Below are positions 18,236 through 26,025 of a DNA stretch of 64,000 bases, piece after piece. The position numbers were made by a program, and so were the translations under genes. Each line of letters opens with the position of its first letter. Position 1 is the first letter of the stretch. The notes under the pieces are model-generated. The model saw only the letters and a list, made by a program, of their open reading frames with translations, was not told where the DNA came from and did not search any database. Origin of the DNA: Planctomycetota bacterium (GTDB taxonomy: Bacteria; Planctomycetota; Phycisphaerae; Phycisphaerales; UBA1924); assembly GCA_018242605.1 (NCBI GenBank), contig JAFEBP010000007.1:98922-162921 (forward strand), given 5' to 3'.

Positions 18236-19102
18236 CTATTCACCGACCACCCGTCCATCTACCAACCGAACAACGCGGTCTGCCCGGGCGGCGGTCACTG
18301 CATCGTGCGTGACAACCACCATGGTGAGTTGCCGCTTCGCCCGGACGGCCAGCAGCATGTCGAGAATCGCGTCGCCGGTCTTTCGGTCGAGGTTACCGGT
18401 GGGCTCGTCAGCGAGCAACACAGCGGGTTCGTTGATCAGTGCCCTGGCGATGGCCACACGTTGGCGTTCACCGCCGCTGAGTTCGGCGGGGCGGTGATTC
18501 AAGCGGTGGGCCAGACCGACTTGTTCGAGCAACACGGCGGCTTCGCGATTGCAGGACGCCGACTTCGCGAGGTAGCCCACCCCCCACCGGACCATCGCTG
18601 CGATTACTACGTTTTGAAGCACACTCAGTTCAGGGAGCAGGTGGTAGAACTGGAAGACAAACCCGGCGTCGGTGGCTCGATAACGGTCCAACGCCCTCCG
18701 GGACAGGGTGTTGATGTCCGTGCCACGGAACTCGATGCGGCTGCGCCCCGTCGTTTGGGTGAGCCACCCCCCGCATTCGGGGCACTGTTCCTTCTTGGCG
18801 CCCTTGAGGTCGTACCCGCAGTGCTGGCAGACGCGGGCGGCCTGGGTGGGCTTGTCAGGCCGGTCCAGGCCGCCGAGCAAATGCAGGAGAGTGCTCTTTC
18901 CCGAACCCGATGCGCCCAGGATGGCAACGAACTCACCCTCGGAAACGGTGAGGTCGACGCCGCGGAGGACGGGAACGTGAACGCGACCCAGTCGATAGGT
19001 CTTGTATAACCCGGCGGCCATGAGCGCGGGCGTGACTGCGGCCTTCGCCGAGGAAGAGGGTGTGCTGGACGGGGTTTTCAAGACGGTCGATTCCAATCGC
19101 AA
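18236..19102 (-). CDS. lolD: LolD-like ABC ATPase with an inserted zinc ribbon
   Basis: ATPase of a MacB/LolD-type ABC system, here presumably partnering the LolC/E-like permease just upstream. Walker A GASGSGKS is at 63-70, signature LSGGERQR and Walker B VLLADEPTGNLD follow, and the D-loop/H-loop VVVTHD is present. Between the Walker A helix and the Q-loop region sits an insertion of about 40 residues with four cysteines (Cys92, 95, 107, 110; CQHCGYDL...CPEC), a zinc ribbon not found in ordinary LolD. A second start at residue 28 (MAAGLYKTYRLG) would give the usual N-terminus. It follows the permease gene by 29 nt. Likely role: lipoprotein release from the inner membrane; the ribbon's role is unknown. 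Confidence 0.88.
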   Translation of the reverse strand: MRLESTVLKTPSSTPSSSAKAAVTPALMAAGLYKTYRLGRVHVPVLRGVDLTVSEGEFVAILGASGSGKSTLLHLLGGLDRPDKPTQAARVCQHCGYDLKGAKKEQCPECGGWLTQTTGRSRIEFRGTDINTLSRRALDRYRATDAGFVFQFYHLLPELSVLQNVVIAAMVRWGVGYLAKSASCNREAAVLLEQVGLAHRLNHRPAELSGGERQRVAIARALINEPAVLLADEPTGNLDRKTGDAILDMLLAVRAKRQLTMVVVTHDAVTAARADRVVRLVDGRVVGE

Positions 19103-19131
19103 CTCGCTGGTTCGCCGCGTCGCGGCGGCGA

Positions 19132-20703
19132 TTATTCAAAACGCAGGGCCTTGACGGGGTCCATCCACGCCGCACGCACGGCGGGCACCAGTGCGCCCAG
19201 CACACTGGCGATCAACGCGGCGAAAAAGACGTACATCGCCTTCTCCGACTCGACGACGTTGGGGATCTTCACGAAGTAGTAGATGCGGGGGTCCCAGATC
19301 ACGATGTTCAGTTTCTCGCCCAGCCACTCATGGATAGGGTTGATGTTGGTGACGATGAGCCACGCCAGACCGAGGCCCAGGGTGGCGCCCACGATACCGA
19401 TGGCAAAGCCGTACGCCACCCACCAGGCGGCGACGCCGCCGCTGCTGGCGCCAACGGCCCTTAGGACGCCGATATCCTTGGTCTTCTCCGCCACCATGGA
19501 CCAGAAAATCGCGAGGATGAGAAAGACCGCGACGAACGAAATGATCAGGAAGAGGACCAGCAGGAGGGCGGTTTCCTTCTGCACGGCGTTGATCATGGTC
19601 CGGTTCTGGTCTTCCCATGTGTAGATGCGGATCGAGAGGTCGCTGGGGACCGCGCCTTTGTGATCACGGGCGAACTTGGAATAGATGGCCTCGCAGCGGC
19701 GGCGCAGTTCTTCGGCGGCTCCGCTGCGCCCGAGGTCGCCCTTGCCCTTGACGAGCACGTGGGTGACACGGGCGGGGTCGTCAACGAGCTTGGTCTCGGG
19801 CTCGTCGAATGACTCGTCGCCCGGGGGCGTCGCAACGACCTTGGGGCCTTCGGCGGCGACCTTTACCCTGCGTTTCGCCGCGTGCATCTTGAGCATTTCC
19901 TGGCAGGCTCCCAGCGGCATTAGGACGAACTTCTGGTCGAACTCGAAGACTCCGCTTTGGAACTCATTAGCTACCGGGAATTGGCGGCTGACCATCTCGA
20001 CCGCTTTGCCGCTGCTGTCGAGCGGGGCCATGTTGACCATGACCTTTCCATCGCGGGGCATGAACTGGTCGACCCATTGGGTGCGGCCGTCGGGCAGCGT
20101 GCGCTCTCGCTGGGTGGGCATGTAAAAGCCTTGGGGTTGGCGGCTGTTGAATCCCGACACTTCGATCCCCATCACGATCGCGGGCTGGGGGGCCCCGGTC
20201 GGCCCATCCGCTCGCGACAGGGAAAGTCCGTTGTTGTAGATCTGCTCCCAGGTGGTGCCCCCGATCTTTGTAAGTCTGGGGTCGAGCTGGTGTTTGTCCT
20301 TCGGGAGCGGCTTCGCCAAGGGCTTCCACCAGAGGATGTCCTTGAACTGGGTGACTCGTGCGTAGCTCTCTCCTTCAATACCCCGGATGATGGCGGTCTC
20401 CTTTCGGCCATCCTCAAGGGCGATCAGGCCGAAACTCTCGATCATGGGGGCCGCGGCCTCTACGGCGGGGTCCTTTTCAAGCCTCTGGACAAGGTCCTGG
20501 TAGTACGGGAAGCCGGCGTTGGGCCACGCGATCATGACGTCGCCGGTCACGGTCCGCCCGCTGCCGATGAGCATGGTGAGGAATCCGCCCATGACGGACC
20601 AGACGGTGAGGACCATGGCGGTGCACAGCAGCACGGCGACCGCCGCGAGAAGCGGCATGATCTTGCTGAACAGGTAGCGTCGGGTGAGGAGGAGTTGGTA
20701 CAC
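19132..20703 (-). CDS. LolC/E-like lipoprotein-release ABC permease
   Basis: FtsX/MacB-type topology: one helix near the N-terminus (residues about 15-35), a large extracytoplasmic domain of about 300 residues, then three helices in the C-terminal 150 residues (LLLVLFLIISFVAVF, the GIVGATLGLGLAW region, AALIASVLGALVPA). The segment TKDIGVLRAVGAS is the conserved coupling motif seen in LolC/E, and the protein ends with PVKALRFE, the family C-terminus. With the adjacent LolD it should extract lipoproteins for transport to the outer membrane. Only one permease gene is seen, so a homodimer (LolF-like) is likely. The start is uncertain: I used a GTG before YQLLLTRRYL because an upstream TTG would lie only 25 nt from mscL. 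Confidence 0.82.
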   Translation of the reverse strand: MYQLLLTRRYLFSKIMPLLAAVAVLLCTAMVLTVWSVMGGFLTMLIGSGRTVTGDVMIAWPNAGFPYYQDLVQRLEKDPAVEAAAPMIESFGLIALEDGRKETAIIRGIEGESYARVTQFKDILWWKPLAKPLPKDKHQLDPRLTKIGGTTWEQIYNNGLSLSRADGPTGAPQPAIVMGIEVSGFNSRQPQGFYMPTQRERTLPDGRTQWVDQFMPRDGKVMVNMAPLDSSGKAVEMVSRQFPVANEFQSGVFEFDQKFVLMPLGACQEMLKMHAAKRRVKVAAEGPKVVATPPGDESFDEPETKLVDDPARVTHVLVKGKGDLGRSGAAEELRRRCEAIYSKFARDHKGAVPSDLSIRIYTWEDQNRTMINAVQKETALLLVLFLIISFVAVFLILAIFWSMVAEKTKDIGVLRAVGASSGGVAAWWVAYGFAIGIVGATLGLGLAWLIVTNINPIHEWLGEKLNIVIWDPRIYYFVKIPNVVESEKAMYVFFAALIASVLGALVPAVRAAWMDPVKALRFE

Positions 20704-20866
20704 GCGAGGACGAGGGTATGCGTTGGCTTTGGGGTTCCACGGCGTGTGGATCGCGGGCGGCCGCCGGGGCACGAGTTCGCCGCGGGCAACAATTGGGGAA
20801 TACCGTGTGACCTTTCCCGCCGCGATTCGCGGCCTGAACAACTCGCCAATACGGAGATTTCAAGAA

Positions 20867-21328
20867 ATGGGTCTCGTCAAAGAATTCAGAGAGTTCGCGC
20901 TGAAGGGCAATGTCCTCGATCTGGCTGTGGGCGTCATCATCGGCGGCGCGTTCGGCAAGATCGTCAACTCGGTCATCGAAGACATCATCATGCCGGTGGT
21001 GAGCATCCCCGGCAAGGTGGACTTCGCGACCAAGTTCATCGGGCTGACGGAAGCCGCCCGAACTGCAATCGACGCCGCGACAAGCTCCGGGAAACCGCTC
21101 GGGCTGGAGGACGCTCGCAAGTTCGGCCCGGTGTTCGCGTATGGCAACTTCATCACCGTCGCGATCAACTTCATCATCCTCGCGGCGTGCGTGTTTATGG
21201 TGGTGAAGCTATTTAATACCGCCCGGAAGAAGTTCGAGAAGGAACAGGCACCACCGCCTCCGGCGGGCCCGACTCCTGAGCAGAAGCTGCTGACCGAGAT
21301 CCGCGACCTGCTGGCGCAGCGGCGCTGA
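20867..21328 (+). CDS. mscL: Large-conductance mechanosensitive channel MscL
   Basis: MscL is a pentameric inner-membrane channel that opens under turgor stress. The N-terminal amphipathic helix and TM1 are typical (KEFREFALKGNVLDLAVGVI), followed by IMPVV. The periplasmic loop is moderately long, with an Ala/Thr-rich stretch around residues 60-80, then FGPVFAYGNFITVAINFII leads into TM2. The cytoplasmic tail is KFEKEQAPPPPAGPTPEQKLLTEIRDLLAQ, the family's C-terminal helix. It has 153 residues. GGAG lies about 10 nt before the ATG, which sets the start. It is divergent from the LolC/E-like gene. Confidence 0.95.
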   Translation: MGLVKEFREFALKGNVLDLAVGVIIGGAFGKIVNSVIEDIIMPVVSIPGKVDFATKFIGLTEAARTAIDAATSSGKPLGLEDARKFGPVFAYGNFITVAINFIILAACVFMVVKLFNTARKKFEKEQAPPPPAGPTPEQKLLTEIRDLLAQRR

Positions 21329-21450
21329 GCCGGGCCTGAACTCGCACAGATCGAGCGCACACCGGAGTCTTGCGTTTGCGAGATGCTCCGGTGTTCGCCT
21401 TTTTGGTGCGTGCACAAGGCCGCGAGACCCGGGCACCTACTCTCCGCTCT

Positions 21451-22191
21451 GTGCCTTCCGAACAACCGACCCCAACGCTCTTTCAACGTCTTGGCGCCGC
21501 CGGTCCGATCGCGGTGGTAGCGGCCTTCATGCCCGCGCTCGCCGGCGTGGTGCTGCTGTGGAAGATCGGTCCGGTGAGCGAGTATCTCAAATCGCACGGA
21601 CCGGCAGGCCTGGCTATTTACGCCGTGGCGTTCGCGCTGCTGGCGGGGCTTGCCCTCTTGCCGACGTACGCGCAGGCGATCTTGGGCGGTTGGGCCTTCG
21701 GGGTGGCTTTCGGCCTGCCCGCGGCGTTGGCGGGGTTCGTCGGGGGGTCGATTATCGGGTACGAAGTCGCACGGCGTGCGAGTAAGGATCACGTCGAGAA
21801 GCTCATCGACGAGAAGCCCAAGTGGCGGGCGGTCCGGGACGCGATGGTGGGACATGGGCCGGCGAGTTTCTGGCGGGCGTTGGGTACGGTCATCCTGCTT
21901 CGGCTTCCGCCCAACTCGCCGTTCGCGCTCATGAACCTGCTGCTTGCGAGCGTTAAGGTAGACAGGGCGCCCTACATCATCGGCACCTTGATCGGGATGG
22001 CGCCCCGCACCGCCCTGGCGGTGGTGCTGGGGGCGGGGATTCAGGGCGCTCTCACGAAGGACGTTTACAACTCGGCGATCCCGACGTGGATGAAGGCGGC
22101 GGGAATATTCGTTTCGCTCGCTGTGGTGGCGGTGATCGGGCATATCGCGAACAAAGCGGTGCAGAAAATGGGTGCGGCGCAGCAGCCGTAG
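21451..22191 (+). CDS. VTT/TVP38 (DedA-superfamily) membrane protein
   Basis: An integral membrane protein of about 246 residues with six or so hydrophobic segments. The VTT domain shows LPTYAQAILGGWAFG near residue 70, GSIIGYEVARRAS near 100, RLPPNSPFALMNLLLASVKV near 150, and IGTLIGMAPRTA near 172. Members of this superfamily include lipid scramblases and DedA transporters; the substrate here is unknown. The GTG start was chosen because the upstream in-frame TTG region looks non-coding; a different start is possible. It follows mscL by 122 nt. Confidence 0.8.
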   Translation: MPSEQPTPTLFQRLGAAGPIAVVAAFMPALAGVVLLWKIGPVSEYLKSHGPAGLAIYAVAFALLAGLALLPTYAQAILGGWAFGVAFGLPAALAGFVGGSIIGYEVARRASKDHVEKLIDEKPKWRAVRDAMVGHGPASFWRALGTVILLRLPPNSPFALMNLLLASVKVDRAPYIIGTLIGMAPRTALAVVLGAGIQGALTKDVYNSAIPTWMKAAGIFVSLAVVAVIGHIANKAVQKMGAAQQP

Positions 22192-22234
22192 TTGCCCCGC
22201 GGTTCCATGGGCGTGCTCAATACTACAGTGATAC

Positions 22235-22774
22235 ATGAACGCACACAGGTGTATCTTGGTTGTGGCCGCGGCGGCGTTGACGGCCGGTTGCCAGATGACG
22301 CCCGCGGAGCCCGGGGGGCACGCAGAATCCACCGCTGCATTCGCGCCAACCGCGCTGAGGATTCACCCGCTCACCCACATCGACGCGGCGAAGTCGACGC
22401 CTGACAAGCCCGCTGCGGACAAGTCGTTCATCATCCTGCACTTCGAGCTCAAAGACCGCTTCGGCGATGCCGTCAAGGCCCTCGGGCAGTTGGACGTGGA
22501 GTTGACGAAACCGGGCGTGGGCATCGCGCCGGGCATGGAGACGCGGGAGCTTTCCTGGACCGTCAAGGAACTGAGTAATCCCGAACAGAACGTCGATCGA
22601 TTTGATCCTCCGACCCGCACGTATCGGATCGTGCTCAGCGGCCCGAAATGGATCGCGGATTGGGCGAACCGGCCCGAATCCGCCAAGCGAGAGGGCCCGG
22701 CGTGGCTTAAGCTGCGGGCCGTCATGCAGCTTGAGGGCGGGGGCATTCTCCGCGACGAGTACGTGCTGCAGTAG
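22235..22774 (+). CDS. Small predicted lipoprotein, function unknown
   Basis: The 179-residue product begins with a signal peptide ending in a lipobox (ALTAGC, Cys19), so it is probably an outer- or inner-membrane lipoprotein. The mature part is about 160 residues with beta-rich segments (SFIILHFELKDRFGDAVKAL, TRTYRIVLSGP) and no cysteine beyond the lipobox. No family was recognised. It lies between the VTT gene and the DUF1579 gene on the same strand. Confidence 0.75.
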   Translation: MNAHRCILVVAAAALTAGCQMTPAEPGGHAESTAAFAPTALRIHPLTHIDAAKSTPDKPAADKSFIILHFELKDRFGDAVKALGQLDVELTKPGVGIAPGMETRELSWTVKELSNPEQNVDRFDPPTRTYRIVLSGPKWIADWANRPESAKREGPAWLKLRAVMQLEGGGILRDEYVLQ

Positions 22775-22836
22775 AACGCCTTCGAAAACGTCATCTCACC
22801 CGGCACCGCCATATTCACCCCGCCGCAGGAGCACCC

Positions 22837-23307
22837 ATGGGACCCAACGAGTTTCACAAGCATCTGAACGCGTTCGAAGGAAGCTGGAAAGCCGCGTGCA
22901 AGATGTGGCAAAAGCCCGGAGCGCCGCCGTTGGAGTATGGCGGGGACATGACCAACACCTGGGAACTGGGCGGTCGGTTCCTAAAACAGTCCTTTAAGGC
23001 GCCGCTCTTCGGCGGGGTGTTCGAGGGGATCGGGTACTTCGGCTACAACATCCACGCGAACCGCTACGAGGGCGTGTGGATGGACACCGCGAGCACGATC
23101 ATGCAGTTGGAGACGGGCAGCGTCGACGCGTCCGGAAAGGTGTTCAGCATGTCCGGAGAGTTCCCAAGCCCGATGGGCGGAACGATGAAGAAGCGGACCG
23201 TGATCACGGTGCGCAGCCAGGACGAGCACCTGTTCGAGATGTACTTCACCGCCGGCAACTTCCCCGAAATGAAGATGCTCGAGGCCGTCTACACCCGCGT
23301 GAAATGA
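22837..23307 (+). CDS. DUF1579 family protein
   Basis: The 156-residue product fits DUF1579: an N-terminal LNAFEGSWKAACKMW segment, then TNTWELGGRFLKQSF, FEGIGYFGYN, YEGVWMDTAS and a C-terminal Met/Glu-rich strand. The fold is probably a lipocalin-like beta barrel; no signal peptide is seen and the biochemical role is unknown. The start is supported by an AGGAG about 8 nt upstream of the ATG. Confidence 0.85.
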   Translation: MGPNEFHKHLNAFEGSWKAACKMWQKPGAPPLEYGGDMTNTWELGGRFLKQSFKAPLFGGVFEGIGYFGYNIHANRYEGVWMDTASTIMQLETGSVDASGKVFSMSGEFPSPMGGTMKKRTVITVRSQDEHLFEMYFTAGNFPEMKMLEAVYTRVK

Positions 23308-23322
23308 TCTTCGCCGGCGGTT

Positions 23323-23874
23323 CTAGTTGAGCGTCTTGCTCAGGATCGCGGAACGGTAGTTGGTGTACGGCCATTGCCAGTGGCCGATGAGCCGGTATCC
23401 GCGGCGGAAGTAAAAGTTGAGCAGATCGGTGTCGGGCTCGGCCATGGTGCAGGCGAGTTCGGTCGCGCCGGCTTCTCGAGCTCGCTGCTCGATGACTTCC
23501 AGAAGGCGCAGGCCGATGCCCTGGCCCTGTGCCGCGGGGTCGACGGCGAACTGCGAGAAACTGGCGACTCCTCCCTTAGAGAAGTACGGGGGTCCCTGGG
23601 CCTCTTCCACTTCGTGGAACAGGATACTGCCGACGAGGACCTGCTTGACGCGACCGTCGGGGCCCGGGTCGTGGCGGACGGCGACATGGCACTCGCCGTT
23701 GAAAACGCGGCGCTTGGTGGTCGCGTCGTCCTGCCGGCCTGCGAGCGGACGCAGTCCCATGGCCACCTGTTTGGCGTATGCGCGGTGCAGCAACTGCGTC
23801 AACTCCGAGATGGAGTCGCTTGGTGCAAGCCTACGAATCGTCACTACCGGCGCGTTGTCCGAAGGGCTGGCCAT
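23323..23874 (-). CDS. GNAT-family N-acetyltransferase
   Basis: A 183-residue acetyl-CoA dependent transferase. The core acetyl-CoA motif is FAVDPAAQGQGIGLRLLEVI (about residues 117-136), preceded by a beta strand and followed by TELACTMAEPDTDLLNFYFRRGY and the final IGHWQWPYTNYRSAILSKTL. The acceptor substrate is unknown. I chose the ATG that begins MASPSDNAP; the longer in-frame start would add 13 residues. It converges on the DUF1579 gene. Confidence 0.88.
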   Translation of the reverse strand: MASPSDNAPVVTIRRLAPSDSISELTQLLHRAYAKQVAMGLRPLAGRQDDATTKRRVFNGECHVAVRHDPGPDGRVKQVLVGSILFHEVEEAQGPPYFSKGGVASFSQFAVDPAAQGQGIGLRLLEVIEQRAREAGATELACTMAEPDTDLLNFYFRRGYRLIGHWQWPYTNYRSAILSKTLN

Positions 23875-24248
23875 GAGGGGATGATGATACGTATCAGCAC
23901 CCCCGGATAACAATTGGAAGCCACTGTGACTTCGGCCCGGACCGATGCAGGCTCGGCCTGCAAAAGTTGCGGGGCGCCATGGGTGTGGGGATCATGGCGC
24001 CCCGCGGATCTCACGACGCCCGCTCGTGGAAAGCGGCGCCGAACCAAGATGAGTACCAAAAACAATGCGGGTCGCAACGATTGCTCGACGCGGCCCACTC
24101 CTCCCGACACACGGGTTCTCTCTCACCTCCCGTGTTTCCTCCGGCCTCCGCGGCCAAGAGAGGTATCGATCAAACTGCGCGGGCGTTGCACGGAATTTGA
24201 GCAAGGCCGGCCGCGGACCTAAACGGCCGGTTCTAAACTGATTCCCAG
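23875..24248. other. 374-nt gene-free region with three hairpins
   Basis: No convincing reading frame. Three perfect inverted repeats are visible: 23946-23962 (7-bp stem, TCG loop), 23969-24005 (12-bp stem, 13-nt loop) and 24109-24135 (7-bp stem, 13-nt loop). No match to known riboswitch, SRP, RNase P or tmRNA cores was recognised. It could be the leader of the downstream permease gene or a small RNA. Promoters for the divergent GNAT gene and the permease presumably lie here. Confidence 0.4.
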
Positions 24249-25916
24249 ATGCCCGAAGAGTCACTGGCTCCTGGATCAGCCGCGCCGCCGCGGAGATCGC
24301 CCGCGGCGACCGTCGGCGTGTGGCTCATGGCGTTGGCGTTGTGCGTGATCTCGGTAGGTGTTGTCGTCGCTCCGCTCGCGATCACGCTGGCGCATGCGGC
24401 GTCATCAGCATCATCGAAGCAGGAGTCCGCCCCACCGCCGCCGAACTGGCCGACGGATGCGATCACGCCGTGGGCGCTGCTGGGCAACACGCTGGCGTGG
24501 TCGATCGGGATCGCGTGCCTTGCGACGGTGCTGGCTGCGCCCGCCGCGTGGGTGATTCGTGCGCGCGGGTGGCGTTCGGCGCCGATCATCTTGGTGCCGC
24601 TGCTGCTGCCAACGTATCTCACCTATGCCTCGCTCAACCTGGCTCGAGCGCCCGGAACGATGCTTGGGGACTGGATCGAGCGTTCGGCCCAAGCGGGGTA
24701 CAAAGAGTTGCCGATCATCGCAGGGAAGGTGCTCGCGCTGCTGGGGTTGGGGCTGTGGGCGTGGCCCATCGCCGCGCTCGTGATGGCGGCGGCATGGAGG
24801 AGTATCGATCAGGGGATGCTCGACGTTTTGCGGATGGAGCAAGCGGGTCTGGGGCGGCGCGCGGCGGTGATGTGCCGACTGCTGGCGCCGGGTGCGCTTC
24901 CAGCGATGGCGTTGGTGGCCATGATCATGCTTGGTTCGGCGGTGCCGTTGCACCTGGCCCAGGTTCGAACGTACGCGCTAGAGGTGTGGTTCCTATTGAC
25001 GCTCAAGCCGGGCAATGCGCAGGCGTGGGTGACAGCGTGGCCCGTGATCGCGGTGGCGTTGTGCGCGTCGGTAGTGCTGACCAGGCGACTTTGCGAAGAG
25101 AGACGAGATGAGATCGGGCATGCTTCTGCGGGAAGGGTGCGAAGCTCGGTGACGGTCGCGTCGGCAGCGATTTGGGCGTGCGCCACGATTCTGCCGTTGG
25201 GCCTATATGCTCGAAGCCTCGTATCTTGGCGATCGGTAGCTCTTTTTCTTCGGTTGGCGGAGGAACCGCTCGAGTCGAGCGGGGTGGTGGCCGCGGCGGT
25301 CGGCGGGATCGCGGGGATGATCGTTTGCGGGGCGTGGATTGGATTGAGCCAGACTGACCCAAGGGTGCGGGCTTTGGTGCAGTTCAGCATCGGGGCGTTT
25401 CTGCTGGGCGGGTTGATGCCGGGAGTATTGGTCGGCACGGCAGTGCGGACGGCGTTCGACGCGTGGCCAGCGCTGAGGTCGCTGGCGGACTCGCCGTTCA
25501 CGCTGGGCATCGGGCACCTGGCCCGGTTCGGTTGCGTCGCGGTTCTGGCGGGGTGCTTCCTTGCGGCCAACGAGCCGCGAGAGCAGCGAGGAATGCGGCA
25601 AGTCGATGGGGCCACCGGGGTGCATGGGTGGTTGGGGGCGTGCCTGCGGGCGGATTGGGCGGTGGTGGTCGGTACCGGCGTGGCGTGTGCTTGCCTGAGC
25701 CTGCATGAGATTGAAGCGGCGGTGATCCTGCAACCCCCGGGGACGCCGAGTTTGGCACAACTGCTACTGGGGTACCTGCACTTCGCGAAGACTCAGGAAA
25801 TGTCGGCCGCGGCGGTGGTCCTGGTCAGCGGCGGGGTGATCGTGGCGGTCGCCGCGGCGGTGATTGCCAGGAATGCGCAATCGGTTCGGCGGGGAACAGC
25901 CCGGGCACCCGAGTAA
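24249..25916 (+). CDS. Orphan ABC permease-like protein (FbpB/ThiP type)
   Basis: The 555-residue protein has about twelve hydrophobic helices in two halves, the arrangement of iron(III)/thiamine/2-aminoethylphosphonate two-domain permeases. The first half contains a permease-style loop (ALVMAAAWRSIDQGMLDVLRM and the nearby EQAGLGRRAAVMCRLLAPGALPAM, an EAA-like motif). The second half has a weaker equivalent (LHEIEAAVILQPPGTPSLAQLL). No ATPase or binding protein is adjacent, so its partners must lie elsewhere. The substrate cannot be assigned. Confidence 0.7.
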   Translation: MPEESLAPGSAAPPRRSPAATVGVWLMALALCVISVGVVVAPLAITLAHAASSASSKQESAPPPPNWPTDAITPWALLGNTLAWSIGIACLATVLAAPAAWVIRARGWRSAPIILVPLLLPTYLTYASLNLARAPGTMLGDWIERSAQAGYKELPIIAGKVLALLGLGLWAWPIAALVMAAAWRSIDQGMLDVLRMEQAGLGRRAAVMCRLLAPGALPAMALVAMIMLGSAVPLHLAQVRTYALEVWFLLTLKPGNAQAWVTAWPVIAVALCASVVLTRRLCEERRDEIGHASAGRVRSSVTVASAAIWACATILPLGLYARSLVSWRSVALFLRLAEEPLESSGVVAAAVGGIAGMIVCGAWIGLSQTDPRVRALVQFSIGAFLLGGLMPGVLVGTAVRTAFDAWPALRSLADSPFTLGIGHLARFGCVAVLAGCFLAANEPREQRGMRQVDGATGVHGWLGACLRADWAVVVGTGVACACLSLHEIEAAVILQPPGTPSLAQLLLGYLHFAKTQEMSAAAVVLVSGGVIVAVAAAVIARNAQSVRRGTARAPE

Positions 25917-26025
25917 CTCGGCGGATTCTCCGGTTGCCTCCGGATCCGCGCATTGAGGGTCATCACCCCGCCCGCCGCCCGCTGCTAGCATCATCCGGCC
26001 CCCGGGGAACCCGTTATTCCGCCGC

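Noticed and set aside
23914..24222. 102-codon plus-strand frame in the hairpin region
   Set aside because: Runs through hairpins, Arg/Pro/Thr-rich, no ribosome-binding site and no motif.
23875..24248. TPP riboswitch or SRP/RNase P/tmRNA gene before the permease
   Set aside because: None of the conserved cores of these RNAs could be found on either strand.
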